Shown: piece after piece, positions 17,223 to 26,843 of the stretch
Layout of the letters: every line of letters starts with the position of its first letter
Numbering within the stretch: position 1 is the first letter of the stretch
Assembly: GCA_031253835.1 (NCBI GenBank)
Contig: JAIRVP010000076.1
Span: 1 to 64,000, forward strand
Length of the DNA: 64,000 bases
Reading direction: 5' to 3'
From: Burkholderia sp.
Lineage (GTDB): Bacteria; Pseudomonadota; Gammaproteobacteria; Burkholderiales; Burkholderiaceae
Program-made: the position numbers and the translations under genes
The notes under the pieces: model-generated
Told to the model about the DNA's origin: nothing
Databases searched by the model: none
The model's input: only the letters and a program-made list of their open reading frames with translations

Positions 17223-18251
17223 TCAGTCGCGTGCTTCGAACGCGGCGGCCGCACGGCCGAGGCGATCGTTGACCGCGATCCATTCGACGGTCTCGGGCAG
17301 CTTCTCGACGAGGATGCGTGCGACTTGCGCACGGTCGAGCGCACGCAGCATCCCGTACAGGTCGCGGGCGTAGGCCTGCGGATCTTCCGGCGCCGCGATG
17401 AAATGCACGCCGTCGGCCTGCGCCCAGCGCCCCGCGCGCGATGCGCGGGCGACGAGCGCGACACGTTCGCCGTCGGTTTGCGCAGCCGCGAGCAGCGGTT
17501 CGAGCGCGTCGAACGGCAGCAGCGCGAGCGGCGTGCGCGGCGCGTAATGCGCTTTCAGCGTGCCCGACGCGCGCGGTGCCGTTGCGTCGCTGCCGTCCGG
17601 CAGCTGCGGCGCGCGGCCGAGCACGTCGGCGATCTGCTGCGGCGTCACGTGGCCCGGGCGCAGCAGCGCCGGGAAGCCGCGCGACAGGTCGAGGATCGTC
17701 GATTCGATGCCGACTTCGGATGCGCCGCCGTCGAGCACGTGCACGGTGTCGCCGAATTCGTCGCGCACGTGCTGAGCGGTCGTCGGGCTCACGTGGCCGA
17801 ACCGGTTCGCGGACGGTGCCGCGACACCGCCGTGGCCGCCGCGCCGCGCGCTGAACGCAGCCAGCAGCGCCTGCGCGACCGGATGCGACGGGCAGCGCAG
17901 CCCGACCGAATCCTGCCCGCCGCTCACGGCGTCCGGAATGCGCGCATGGCGCTTCAGGATCAGCGTCAGCGGGCCCGGCCAGAATGCGTCGATCAACGCA
18001 TGCGCGTCGGCCGGCAGGTCGTCGGCCCAGTAGCCGGGATCGCCGCCCGGCGGCAGATGCACGATCACCGGATGGTTCGCGGGCCGCCCTTTCGCCGCGT
18101 AGATGCGCGCGACGGCCTCGGGATTCGCCGCGTCGCCGCCGAGCCCGTAGACGGTCTCGGTCGGGAACGCGACGAGTTGCCCCGCGTCGAGCAGCGCGGC
18201 GGCTGCGTCGATCTGGGCGAGCGTCACGGACTTCGGGAGATCGATGGACAT
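17223..18251 (-). CDS. tsaC: L-threonylcarbamoyladenylate synthase (Sua5/YwlC/TsaC)
   Basis: A 342-residue protein. The N-terminal YrdC domain (about 8-200) has the typical VAFPTETVYGLGGDA and SANRFGHVSPT segments. The extra C-terminal domain (about 225-340) marks the longer Sua5 type. It makes threonylcarbamoyl-AMP from threonine, bicarbonate and ATP for the t6A37 tRNA modification. It starts 11 bp after the purK stop and so appears to be the last gene of the purCEK operon. Confidence 0.93.
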   Translation of the reverse strand: MSIDLPKSVTLAQIDAAAALLDAGQLVAFPTETVYGLGGDAANPEAVARIYAAKGRPANHPVIVHLPPGGDPGYWADDLPADAHALIDAFWPGPLTLILKRHARIPDAVSGGQDSVGLRCPSHPVAQALLAAFSARRGGHGGVAAPSANRFGHVSPTTAQHVRDEFGDTVHVLDGGASEVGIESTILDLSRGFPALLRPGHVTPQQIADVLGRAPQLPDGSDATAPRASGTLKAHYAPRTPLALLPFDALEPLLAAAQTDGERVALVARASRAGRWAQADGVHFIAAPEDPQAYARDLYGMLRALDRAQVARILVEKLPETVEWIAVNDRLGRAAAAFEARD

Positions 18252-18262
18252 CGGCCGGCGCC

Positions 18263-19459
18263 TCAGTCGAGCGGCACGCGCAGCAGCTGCGCGCACGCGG
18301 TAGCGGCGGCAACGGCTTCGTCGCGCGTCTCGGCCGTGAAGTTCACGTGGCCCATCTTGCGGCCGACCCGCGCGTCTTCCTTGCCGTACAGGTGCAGGTG
18401 TGCAGCCGGCATCGCGGCGACCGTGTCCCACGGCGGCGTGACGGCATCGGCCGCCGCCCCGTTGGGGAACCACACGTCGCCGAGGATGTTCAGCATCGCG
18501 GCCGGCGAATGCTGGCGCGGGTTGCCGAGCGGCATGCGCGTCATCGCGCGCACCTGCTGCTCGAACTGGCTCGTTGCGCACGCATCGACCGTGTAGTGGC
18601 CGGAGTTGTGCGGGCGCGGCGCCATCTCGTTCGCGACGAACGAGCCGTCTTCCAGCACGAAGAACTCGACGCACAGCACGCCGACGTAGCCGAGCGTATC
18701 GGCGATCCGCACCGCTGCCTGCTGCGCCTCCGCGACACGCGCGGCGTCAGCGGCCGGCGCCGGCACGACCGTCAGCGCGAGGATGCCGTTGTGATGGACG
18801 TTCTGCGCGAGCGGGAATGCAGCCGCACGGCCGTCCGCGCCGCGCGCGATCAGCGCCGACACTTCGTATTTCAGCGGCAGGCGCTTCTCGAGCACGCACG
18901 GCACGCCGCCGAGCGCCGCATGCGCATCGCGCGCTTCCCGCGCGGTGCTCACGCGCACCTGGCCCTTGCCGTCGTAGCCGAGGCGCGCCGTCTTCAGGAT
19001 GCCCGGCAGCACCGCGTCGAGCGCGGCGTCGTCGAGTGCGGCGAGCGCCGCCGACGATTCGATCACGACGTGCGGCGCGACGGGCACGCCCGACGCCTCG
19101 ATGAAGCGCTTCTCCGCGATCCGGTCCTGCGCGACCGCGACGCAGCGGCCGGCCGGCGCGACGAACGTCGTGCGCGCGAGGAACTCGAGGCTCGCGGCCG
19201 GCACGTTCTCGAACTCCGTCGACACCGCGTCGCACAGGTCGGCCAGTTCGGCGAGCGCCGCTTCGTCGTCGTACGCCGCGCGCAGGTGGCGGTCGGCGAC
19301 CGCGCCGGCCGGGCTCGTCGGATCGGGGTCGAGCACGGCGACGCGATAGCCCATCGACTGGGCGGCAAAGCAGAACATGCGGCCGAGCTGGCCACCGCCG
19401 ACCATGCCCAGCCACGCGCCGGGCAGGATCGGGGAAACGGAATCAGGAGTTGCGGTCAT
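18263..19459 (-). CDS. purK: N5-carboxyaminoimidazole ribonucleotide synthase (ATP-grasp)
   Basis: A 398-residue ATP-grasp enzyme opening with GAWLGMVGGGQLGRMF, the PurK N-terminal signature. The ATP-grasp core follows, with GYDGKGQVRV and EFFVLEDGSFVANEMAPRPHNSGHYT late in the sequence. It carboxylates AIR using ATP and bicarbonate, feeding PurE in purine synthesis. It follows purE on the same strand with an 80-bp gap and is followed closely by tsaC. Confidence 0.96.
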   Translation of the reverse strand: MTATPDSVSPILPGAWLGMVGGGQLGRMFCFAAQSMGYRVAVLDPDPTSPAGAVADRHLRAAYDDEAALAELADLCDAVSTEFENVPAASLEFLARTTFVAPAGRCVAVAQDRIAEKRFIEASGVPVAPHVVIESSAALAALDDAALDAVLPGILKTARLGYDGKGQVRVSTAREARDAHAALGGVPCVLEKRLPLKYEVSALIARGADGRAAAFPLAQNVHHNGILALTVVPAPAADAARVAEAQQAAVRIADTLGYVGVLCVEFFVLEDGSFVANEMAPRPHNSGHYTVDACATSQFEQQVRAMTRMPLGNPRQHSPAAMLNILGDVWFPNGAAADAVTPPWDTVAAMPAAHLHLYGKEDARVGRKMGHVNFTAETRDEAVAAATACAQLLRVPLD

Positions 19460-19539
19460 GTCAGTGGTCGGTCGCGGCGGGCGCTGCCCGCCGCAGTGGG
19501 GAGGTCAGGCAGCCGCGACGCGCGGCCGCCGGTGCGCCG

Positions 19540-20061
19540 TCATTCCAGCGGCGGCAGCACCATCGCGTGCGCGGCTTCGTTCTGGCGCACGCGGAACGCG
19601 GCAAGCCGGTTCGCGTAATCGACCGAGTTGCCGGACAGGATCGACACGGCGAACAGCGCGGCATTCGCGGCGCCGGCCTCGCCGATCGCGAACGTCGCGA
19701 CGGGCACGCCCTTCGGCATCTGCACGATCGAGTGCAGCGAATCGACGCCCTTCAGGTACTTGCTCGCGACCGGCACGCCGAGCACCGGCACCGTGGTCTT
19801 CGCGGCCAGCATGCCGGGCAGGTGCGCGGCGCCGCCGGCGCCCGCGATGATCGCGCGCAGCCCGCGCTCGCGCGCCTTCTCCGCATAGTCGAACATCTCG
19901 TCGGGCATCCGGTGCGCGGACACGACCTTCGCTTCGTACGGTACGCCGAATTCCTGCAGGATCGCGACAGCATGCTTCATCACGTCCCAGTCGGAACTCG
20001 AACCCATCAGCACGCCGATGAGCGGCGCGCTGTGCGTGTGGGCAGTCTGGACTTCGCTCAT
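19540..20061 (-). CDS. purE: N5-carboxyaminoimidazole ribonucleotide mutase, class I
   Basis: A 173-residue protein, the normal size for PurE. It shows the motif LMGSSSDWDVMKHA near the start, AHRMPDEMFDYA and the glycine-rich GAGGAAHLPGM. It converts N5-CAIR to CAIR. Its start lies 16 bp after the purC stop, with AGGA upstream. Its partner PurK is the next gene. Confidence 0.96.
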   Translation of the reverse strand: MSEVQTAHTHSAPLIGVLMGSSSDWDVMKHAVAILQEFGVPYEAKVVSAHRMPDEMFDYAEKARERGLRAIIAGAGGAAHLPGMLAAKTTVPVLGVPVASKYLKGVDSLHSIVQMPKGVPVATFAIGEAGAANAALFAVSILSGNSVDYANRLAAFRVRQNEAAHAMVLPPLE

Positions 20062-20077
20062 GTCTTCCTATCCTCGA

Positions 20078-20968
20078 TCAGGCGAGCGACTGGCCCGTGA
20101 TGCGCTCGAGCGCTTCCTGGTACTTCGCGGCCGTCTTCTCGACGACGTCGGCCGGCAGCGCCGGCGCCGGCGCCGTCTTGCCCCACGGCTGCGCCTCGAG
20201 CCAGTCGCGCACGAACTGCTTGTCGAACGACGGCGGGTTCGTGCCGACTTCGTACTGGTCGGCCGGCCAGAAGCGCGACGAATCGGCCGTCAGCGCTTCG
20301 TCCATCAGGTACAGCTTGCCGTGGTTGTCGAGGCCGAATTCGAACTTCGTGTCGGCGATGATGATGCCGCGCGTCGCCGCGTAGTCGGCCGCTTCCTTGT
20401 ACAGCTTGATCGAGATGTCGCGGATCGTCGCGGCCAGCTCGGTGCCGATGCGGCGCTCGGTTTCCTCGAACGTGATGTTCTCGTCGTGCTCGCCCATCTC
20501 GGCCTTCGCGGCCGGCGTGAAGATCGGCTCGGGCAGCTTCTGCGCGTTCTGCAGGCCTTCCGGCAGCTGCACGCCGCACACGGCGCCCGACGCCTGGTAT
20601 TCCTTCCAGCCGCTGCCGGCCAGGTAGCCGCGCACGACCGCTTCGATCATGATCGGCTCGAGGCGCTTGACGACCACGCCGCGGCCCTTCACCTGCTCGA
20701 CCTCGTCGGCCGCGACGACGGCTTCCGGCGCGTCGCCCGTCAGGTGGTTCGGCACGATGTGCGCGAGCTTGTCGAACCAGAAGTTCGCCATCTGGTTCAG
20801 CACGCGGCCCTTGTTCGGAATCGGCTCGCCCATCACCACGTCGAATGCCGACAGACGGTCGGTCGTGACGATCAGGAGCTTGTCGTTGCCGACCGCGTAG
20901 TTATCGCGGACCTTGCCGCGACCGAGGAGCGGCAGCGAGCGGAGCGTGGATTCGTAAAGGGTAGACAT
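20078..20968 (-). CDS. purC: Phosphoribosylaminoimidazole-succinocarboxamide synthase
   Basis: A 296-residue SAICAR synthetase. Typical segments include GRGKVRDNYAVG at the N-terminus, DRLSAFDVVMGEPIPNKG, and DTKFEFGLD in the C-terminal half. It joins CAIR and aspartate using ATP, the step after PurE. It leads the purC-purE-purK-tsaC unit. 222 bp separate it from fba upstream, with a possible terminator in between, so a separate promoter is likely; none is obvious. Confidence 0.96.
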   Translation of the reverse strand: MSTLYESTLRSLPLLGRGKVRDNYAVGNDKLLIVTTDRLSAFDVVMGEPIPNKGRVLNQMANFWFDKLAHIVPNHLTGDAPEAVVAADEVEQVKGRGVVVKRLEPIMIEAVVRGYLAGSGWKEYQASGAVCGVQLPEGLQNAQKLPEPIFTPAAKAEMGEHDENITFEETERRIGTELAATIRDISIKLYKEAADYAATRGIIIADTKFEFGLDNHGKLYLMDEALTADSSRFWPADQYEVGTNPPSFDKQFVRDWLEAQPWGKTAPAPALPADVVEKTAAKYQEALERITGQSLA

Positions 20969-20994
20969 CGTCTTTTCGCAGATAAGGAGCCAAA

Positions 20995-21035
20995 CAAAAA
21001 GGGAAACGCCGTTCCCCGCGGCAGGCGGGAACGGC
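20995..21035 (-). terminator. Probable terminator of fba
   Basis: On the minus strand GCCGTTCCC and GGGAACGGC form a 9-bp perfect stem around a 10-base loop, followed by a TTTCCCTTTTTG stretch. It lies 155 bp past the fba stop and just before purC. The T run begins several bases after the stem, so its strength is uncertain. Confidence 0.55.
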
Positions 21036-21190
21036 GGTCTTGCAATACGTCGGCGAACCGGCGGGCGACGGCGCCCGGCGGTTGCCGGCCGGCCCTCGTT
21101 CGGCCGGACGGAACGGCTGCCGGGGCCGGATCAGATCCGGCCGCCGGGCGGCCAGCCCCGGCCTTGCGGCGGGGCAATCGTACTACAGTC

Positions 21191-22255
21191 TCAGCGCACG
21201 ACCTGCGCGAGCGCGCCGGACTTGTACTGCTCGGCGATCTTGTCGAGCGACACCGGCTTGATCTTGCCGGCCTGGCCTTCGCAGCCGAACGCGAGGTAAC
21301 GGTCGACGCAAACCTGCTTCGCCGCTTCGCGTGCGGGCTTCAGGTAGTCGCGCGGATCGAACTTGCCCGGGTTCTCGAACATATAACGGCGGATCGCACC
21401 GGTGATCGCGAGACGCAGGTCGGTGTCGATGTTGATCTTGCGCACGCCGTGCTTGATGCCTTCCTGGATTTCCTCGACCGGCACGCCGTAGGTTTCCTTC
21501 ATGTCGCCGCCGAATTCGCGGATCTCGGCCAGCAGTTCCTGCGGCACCGACGACGAACCGTGCATCACGAGGTGCGTGTTCGGGATGCGCGCGTGGATTT
21601 CCTTGATGCGCTGGATCGACAGGATGTCGCCCGTCGGCTTCTTCGAGAACTTGTACGCGCCGTGCGACGTGCCGATCGCGATCGCGAGTGCATCGCACTG
21701 CGTGAGCTTCACGAAGTCGGCGGCCTGCTCCGGATCGGTCAGCAGTTGCTCGCGGGTCATCGTGCCTTCCGCGCCGTGGCCGTCTTCCTTGTCGCCCTTC
21801 ATCGTCTCGAGCGAACCGAGCACGCCGAGTTCGGCTTCGACCGTCACGCCGATCGAGTGCGCCATCTCGACGACCTTGCGCGACACGTCGACGTTGTACT
21901 CGTACGACGCGACCGTCTTGCCGTCGGCTTCGAGCGAACCGTCCATCATCACGCTCGTGAAGCCGCTGCGGATCGCGCCCATGCAGACTGCCGGCGACTG
22001 GCCGTGATCCTGGTGCATCACGACCGGGATGTGCGGGTACGACTCGACTGCTGCTTCGATCAGGTGGCGCAGGAACGGCTCGCCCGCGTACTTACGCGCG
22101 CCGGCCGATGCCTGCATGATCACGGGCGCGCCGACCTGGTCCGCCGCCGCCATGATCGCCTGGACCTGCTCCAGATTGTTCACGTTGAAGGCCGGCAGGC
22201 CGTAACCGTGCTCTGCCGCGTGGTCCAGCAATTGACGCATTGATACGAGAGGCAT
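21191..22255 (-). CDS. fba: Class II fructose-bisphosphate aldolase
   Basis: A 354-residue zinc-dependent aldolase. The start at 22255 gives MPLVSMRQLLDHAAEHGYG with AAGGAG 8 bp upstream; the longer in-frame extension lacks these signs. Metal and substrate motifs include VVMHQDHGQSP, GTSHGAYKF and HGSSSVPQE. It interconverts fructose-1,6-bisphosphate with two triose phosphates in the cytoplasm, mainly for gluconeogenesis in burkholderias. It is downstream of pgk and pyk on the same strand, separated from pyk by a strong terminator. Confidence 0.95.
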   Translation of the reverse strand: MPLVSMRQLLDHAAEHGYGLPAFNVNNLEQVQAIMAAADQVGAPVIMQASAGARKYAGEPFLRHLIEAAVESYPHIPVVMHQDHGQSPAVCMGAIRSGFTSVMMDGSLEADGKTVASYEYNVDVSRKVVEMAHSIGVTVEAELGVLGSLETMKGDKEDGHGAEGTMTREQLLTDPEQAADFVKLTQCDALAIAIGTSHGAYKFSKKPTGDILSIQRIKEIHARIPNTHLVMHGSSSVPQELLAEIREFGGDMKETYGVPVEEIQEGIKHGVRKINIDTDLRLAITGAIRRYMFENPGKFDPRDYLKPAREAAKQVCVDRYLAFGCEGQAGKIKPVSLDKIAEQYKSGALAQVVR

Positions 22256-22570
22256 TGTGGAACTCCTTGGAATGAAAACCGGTGCGCCCTGACGCCGGCG
22301 CGGCACCTGCCCGGGTCTGGACCGGGGCAGCGCGGCGCGGCTGAGCGTCGAATAGCCGCATTTTATCGCGAAGCGCCTCCGATTCCGACCGCCCGGTGGC
22401 GCCGACTCGCAATTTGTTACGTTCGCACGGCACAATGCGGGCAAAAAAGAGAAAAAAAGCCGCGCGGGGCTTCGGACCCCGCGCGGCTTTCGCGTGAAAA
22501 ACGGTGCCTGATCGGTTTTCAGCCGACCCGGGCGGCCGGCCACGAGGCCGGCCCGGTGCTCAACCGGCGC
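22256..22570. other. Intergenic region between pyk and fba
   Basis: 315 bp without a gene. It contains the pyk terminator (22457-22494) and must hold the fba promoter on the minus strand. A TTTATCGCG stretch at 22362-22370 is the only AT-rich patch near a possible -10. No riboswitch-like structure was recognised. Confidence 0.45.
22457..22494 (-). terminator. Rho-independent terminator of pyk
   Basis: On the minus strand an 11- to 14-bp GC-rich stem (AAAGCCGCGCGGGG paired with CCCCGCGCGGCTTT) is followed by six T. It lies about 75 bp past the pyk stop. Confidence 0.88.
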
Positions 22571-24007
22571 TCAATAGTGTTCGCCGACCCGCACGATCTT
22601 CAGCGTGTTGGTGCCGCCCGCCTGCCCCATCGGCTCGCCGACCGTCAGCACGACCATGTCGCCGTGCTGCACGTAGCCCTGCTTGACGACGATCTCGAGC
22701 GCGGCCTGCAGCGCCGAATCGCGGTCGCTGTTGAAGTCGACGTGCAGCGGCGTCACGTTGCGGTACAGCGCCATCGTGCGCTCGCTGCCGACGCGCGGCG
22801 TCAGCGCGAAGATCGGCACGTGCGTGTAGTGACGCGACATCCACAGCGCGGTCGCGCCCGATTCGGTCAGCGCGATGATCGCCTTCGCGCCGAGGTGGTA
22901 CGCGGTGAACAGCGCGCCCATCGCGATCGACTGGTCGATCCGCGTGAACGTGCGGTCGAGGAAATCCTTGTCGAGCTCGACGTGTTCCGACTTTTCCGCT
23001 TCGACGCAGACAGCCGCCATCGTCTCGATCGTGACGACCGGGTACTTGCCGGCGGCCGTCTCGGCCGACAGCATCACCGCGTCGGTGCCGTCGAGCACCG
23101 CGTTCGCGACGTCCGACACTTCCGCGCGGGTCGGCACGGGCGCGTGGATCATCGATTCCATCATCTGCGTCGCGGTAATCACGAGCTTGTTCGACTCGCG
23201 CGCCATCCGGATCATGCGCTTCTGCAGCGCCGGCACGGCCGCGTTGCCCACTTCCACCGCGAGGTCGCCGCGCGCGACCATGATGCCGTCGGACGCGTCG
23301 AGGATGCTCTGCAGCGCCGGGATCGCTTCCGCGCGCTCGATCTTCGCGATCATCTTCGGCTTGATGCCGTACGGCGCGCCCGCGATGTTCGCGAGCTGGC
23401 GCGCCATTTCCATGTCGGTCGCGTTCTTCGGGAACGACACGGCGACGAGGTCCGCGCCGAGCGACATCGCGGTGCGGATGTCTTCCATGTCCTTCGCGGT
23501 CAGCGCCGGGGCCGACAGGCCGCCGCCCTGGCGGTTGATCCCCTTGTTGTTCGACAGCTCGCCGCCCACCTTGACGATCGTGTGGATCTCGTCGCCGAGC
23601 ACGCGCTCGACGGTCAGCACGATCAGGCCGTCGTTCAGCAGCAGCAGGTCGCCCGGCCGCAGGTCGCGCGGCAGTTCCTTGTAGTCGAGGCCGACGCGCT
23701 CGTCGTTGCCGAGTTCGCAGGCGGCATCAAGGATGAACGGCTGCCCCGGCGTCAGCGTGGTCTTGCCGTTCTCGAACTTGCCGACGCGGATCTTCGGGCC
23801 CTGGAGGTCGGCCATGATCGCGATCTCGCGGCCAACCTTGCGGGCGGCCTCGCGCACCATCTCGGCGCGCTGGCGGTGATCGTCGGCCGTGCCGTGCGAA
23901 AAATTGAGCCGCACGACGTCGAGGCCCGCCTGCATCATCTGCAGCAGAATCTCCGGCGAACTGGAAGCCGGGCCGATCGTGGCGACTATCTTGGTGGCGC
24001 GCTGCAT
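22571..24007 (-). CDS. pyk: Pyruvate kinase
   Basis: A 478-residue enzyme. The start at 24007 (MQRATKIVATIGPASSS) has GAGGAG 5 bp upstream. The same frame stays open far upstream, but that part is Ala/Gly/Arg-rich and overlaps pgk in another frame, so it is not protein. Substrate and metal motifs are clear: MADLQGPKIRVG, MIAKIERAEA, MVARGDLAVEVG and SAETAAGKYPV. It converts phosphoenolpyruvate and ADP to pyruvate and ATP. It follows pgk by 284 bp. Confidence 0.96.
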   Translation of the reverse strand: MQRATKIVATIGPASSSPEILLQMMQAGLDVVRLNFSHGTADDHRQRAEMVREAARKVGREIAIMADLQGPKIRVGKFENGKTTLTPGQPFILDAACELGNDERVGLDYKELPRDLRPGDLLLLNDGLIVLTVERVLGDEIHTIVKVGGELSNNKGINRQGGGLSAPALTAKDMEDIRTAMSLGADLVAVSFPKNATDMEMARQLANIAGAPYGIKPKMIAKIERAEAIPALQSILDASDGIMVARGDLAVEVGNAAVPALQKRMIRMARESNKLVITATQMMESMIHAPVPTRAEVSDVANAVLDGTDAVMLSAETAAGKYPVVTIETMAAVCVEAEKSEHVELDKDFLDRTFTRIDQSIAMGALFTAYHLGAKAIIALTESGATALWMSRHYTHVPIFALTPRVGSERTMALYRNVTPLHVDFNSDRDSALQAALEIVVKQGYVQHGDMVVLTVGEPMGQAGGTNTLKIVRVGEHY

Positions 24008-24291
24008 GAAACTCCTCATCTGGATCAAGGTGGATGCGCTGGGTGAAACGCTGCGAGAGCCGGAAGCGGCAGGCCCAGCGGCGGCCGTTCCGGGGGGCGT
24101 GCCGGTGCTTGCGCCCGGCATCGCTTTGTTCTGAATCTCGTGGTGCTGGTCGGCCGCGTCGCCGACAGCCGCCGGTGCGCGCGGGGCGGAGTTCGCCCGC
24201 GCGGGCGCGCGTTTGCGCTTGCCCGCGCCGGCCGGCTGCTCCGCTTTCGCGGAGCGCACGGCCTTCGTCACCCCTGCGCGCGCCGCCACGC

Positions 24292-25488
24292 TCAGGCCGC
24301 CCGCGTTTCGAGCACTTCCACCGCCGGCAGCTTCTTCCCCTCGAGGAACTCGAGGAAGGCGCCGCCGCCCGTCGAGATGTAGCTGACCTGGTCGTGAATG
24401 CCGTACTTCGCGATGGCCGCGAGCGTGTCGCCGCCGCCCGCGATCGAGAACGCGGACGATTTGGCGATCGCTTCGGCGAGCGTCTTGGTGCCGTTGCCGA
24501 ACTGGTCGAACTCGAACACGCCGACCGGGCCGTTCCACACGATCGTGCCGGCCTTCTCGAGCTGGCTCGCGAGCGCCTTGGCCGTATCGGGGCCGATGTC
24601 GAGGATCATGTCGTCCGCTTCGATGTCGGCGACCTGCTTCACCGTCGCCACGGCCGTCGGCGCGAATTCCTTCGCGGTGACGACGTCGGTCGGGATCGGC
24701 ACCGACGCGCCGCGCTCGCGCGCTTCGTCGATGATCGCCTTCGCCTCGTTGACGAGGTCGGCTTCCGCGAGCGACTTGCCGATCGACAGGCCGGCCGCGA
24801 GCATGAACGTGTTGGCGATGCCGCCGCCGACGATCAGCTGGTCGACCTTCCCGGCCAGCGACTTGAGGATGGTCAGCTTGGTCGACACCTTCGAACCGGC
24901 GACGATCGCCACCAGCGGGCGCGCCGGGTTGCCGAGCGCCTTGCCGAGCGCGTCGAGTTCGGCGGCCAGCAGCGGGCCCGCGCACGCGACCGGCGCGTAC
25001 TTCGCGATCCCGTGGGTGGTCGCTTCCGCGCGGTGCGCGGTACCGAATGCATCGTTCACGTACACGTCGCAGAGCTTCGCCATCTTCTGGGCGAGCTCGT
25101 CCGAATTCTTCTTCTCGCCCTTGTTGACGCGGCAGTTCTCGAGCAGCACGACCTGGCCCGGCGCGACGTTCACGCCGTTCTCGACCCAGTTCGACACCAG
25201 CGGCACGTCACGGCCGAGCAGCTCGGCGAGACGCTTCGCGACCGGCGCGAGCGAGTCTTCCGGCTTGAATTCGCCTTCGGTCGGACGACCGAGGTGCGAC
25301 GTGACCATCACGGCCGCGCCGGCGTCGAGCGCGGCCTGGATGGCCGGCACGGACGCGCGCACGCGCGTGTCTTCGGTGATGTTGCCCTGGTCGTCCTGCG
25401 GGACGTTCAGGTCGGCGCGGATGAACACCCGCTTGCCGGCGAGCTGGCCGGCGGCGATCAGGTCGGTAAGACGCTTGACTTGGCTCAT
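24292..25488 (-). CDS. pgk: Phosphoglycerate kinase
   Basis: A 398-residue two-domain kinase. Signature segments are VFIRADLNVPQDDQGN near the start, TSHLGRPTEG, and FDQFGNGTKTLAEA with GGGDTLAAI near the C-terminus. It transfers phosphate from 1,3-bisphosphoglycerate to ADP. The start at 25488 gives the standard MSQVKRLTDL opening; its ribosome site is weak. First of the pgk-pyk-fba group. Confidence 0.95.
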   Translation of the reverse strand: MSQVKRLTDLIAAGQLAGKRVFIRADLNVPQDDQGNITEDTRVRASVPAIQAALDAGAAVMVTSHLGRPTEGEFKPEDSLAPVAKRLAELLGRDVPLVSNWVENGVNVAPGQVVLLENCRVNKGEKKNSDELAQKMAKLCDVYVNDAFGTAHRAEATTHGIAKYAPVACAGPLLAAELDALGKALGNPARPLVAIVAGSKVSTKLTILKSLAGKVDQLIVGGGIANTFMLAAGLSIGKSLAEADLVNEAKAIIDEARERGASVPIPTDVVTAKEFAPTAVATVKQVADIEADDMILDIGPDTAKALASQLEKAGTIVWNGPVGVFEFDQFGNGTKTLAEAIAKSSAFSIAGGGDTLAAIAKYGIHDQVSYISTGGGAFLEFLEGKKLPAVEVLETRAA

Positions 25489-25767
25489 GTTGGACAAATT
25501 GAAGTAGTGGATGGGGAAAGGGGGTTCACGCTGGACGTGCGCGGGCTGCCGCGAAAGGGCGCCGGATGCGGCCGTGGCTGGCGGTTCGCATGACGCGCAC
25601 GGGTAAAAAATCTCGAACGGGCATTCTAGCCGATCCACCCGGCAGACTGACCCGCGGGCGGCGAATTCCGCCTATTTGGGATCGCGCGCGGCAACGGACA
25701 CATTGCCGCAACGCAGCAATGCAGGTGCGCGGGCGGCCGGCGCCCCGCAGGCCGGAGCGGCAGCCCA

Positions 25768-26091
25768 TCAGAAGACCAGGCGCAGCGCGGTGAACACGAG
25801 CATCCCGACGACGATCGTGCCGAGCATGCTGCGCCGCCACAAGAACCAGCCGAGGCCGGCGAGCGCCGCGTAGAACGGATGGTTGGTCAGCGCGAACGAC
25901 AGCCCGGCCGGCGTTTCGAGCACGTCGGGCAGCACGACGGCGACCAGCGCGGCGGCCGGCGCGTAGCGCAGTGCGCGCTGCGCGCGTTCGGGCAGCACGG
26001 TGCGCTCGCCGCCGATCAGGAACAGCGCGCGCGTGACGGCCGTGACGACCGTCATCCCGATGATGACGATCCAGATCTCCGTCGCGCTCAT
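25768..26091 (-). CDS. azlD: Branched-chain amino acid exporter, small subunit (AzlD)
   Basis: A 107-residue membrane protein with about four hydrophobic helices (WIVIIGMTVVTAVTRALFL; AAALVAVVLPDVL; MLGTIVVGMLVFTALRL). The start overlaps the AzlC stop by ATGA. AzlCD pairs export branched-chain amino acids or analogues. The location opposite ilvE fits that role. Confidence 0.9.
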   Translation of the reverse strand: MSATEIWIVIIGMTVVTAVTRALFLIGGERTVLPERAQRALRYAPAAALVAVVLPDVLETPAGLSFALTNHPFYAALAGLGWFLWRRSMLGTIVVGMLVFTALRLVF

Positions 26092-26843
26092 TCGGCTTCC
26101 TTTTCGTGCACGGTTTCGGTGCGGATACGCCGCCAGTCGGCCCGTTCGACGAAGAAGTCGGCCGTGCAGCCGGCCGCGAGCGCGGCGAGCACCGCGAGCG
26201 GCAGCGCGAGCCGGTACGGCAGGTCGAACGCGATCAGCGACACGATGCCGGCGACCGCGACGGCCGCGAGCGTCGAGCGGTTCGCGACCGCCGAGACCAT
26301 GATCGGGATCAGCGCGAGCGTGCCGGCCAGCTCCAGCCCCCAGCTCGCGGGGAAGAAGCTCGCGAGCAGGATGCCGGCGAGCGACGACACCTGCCACGAC
26401 ACCCAGCTCGCGAGCGCCATCCCCCAGAAATACGCTTCCTTGCCCGGCACGTGGCCGTAGGCAAAGCCCTGTTTCTGGAACAGCAGGTAGATCACGTCGC
26501 CGTTGAAATAGCCGATCGCGAGGCGCCGCCACAGCGGCAGGTAGGAAAAATGGGGCGCAAGCCCGGCGCTGAAGATCACGAAGCGCATGTTGACCATCGC
26601 GGCCGTGAGCAGCACGGTCCAGATCGGCAGCTTCGCCGCGAGGAGCGGCAGCACCGCGAGCTGCGACGAGCCCGCGTAGACGAAGATCGACATCGCGCTC
26701 GCCTGCCCGAGCGTCATGACCGACTTGCTCATCGCGATGCCGGTGACGAGCCCCCACGACAGGATCGCCATCAAGGTCGGGGAATAGTCGCGCGCGCCCT
26801 GGATCAGCGCGAAGCGGTCGGTGGCGGACAATCGAGCGAGCAT
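26088..26843 (-). CDS. azlC: Branched-chain amino acid exporter, large subunit (AzlC)
   Basis: A 251-residue membrane protein of the AzlC family, with about six to eight helices and the typical FVYAGSSQLAVLPLL and NMRFVIFSAGLAPHF segments. The start at 26843 was preferred because the 60 upstream in-frame residues are Arg/Pro-rich and overlap the promoter zone. Coupled to azlD by a 4-bp overlap. Divergent from ilvE, so both may respond to branched-chain amino acid levels. Confidence 0.9.
   Translation of the reverse strand: MLARLSATDRFALIQGARDYSPTLMAILSWGLVTGIAMSKSVMTLGQASAMSIFVYAGSSQLAVLPLLAAKLPIWTVLLTAAMVNMRFVIFSAGLAPHFSYLPLWRRLAIGYFNGDVIYLLFQKQGFAYGHVPGKEAYFWGMALASWVSWQVSSLAGILLASFFPASWGLELAGTLALIPIMVSAVANRSTLAAVAVAGIVSLIAFDLPYRLALPLAVLAALAAGCTADFFVERADWRRIRTETVHEKEAE

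Noticed and set aside
24008..24985. In-frame upstream extension of pyk of about 325 codons
   Set aside because: The extension overlaps pgk in another frame and has no conserved sequence. The Shine-Dalgarno before 24007 and the normal pyruvate kinase N-terminus settle the start.
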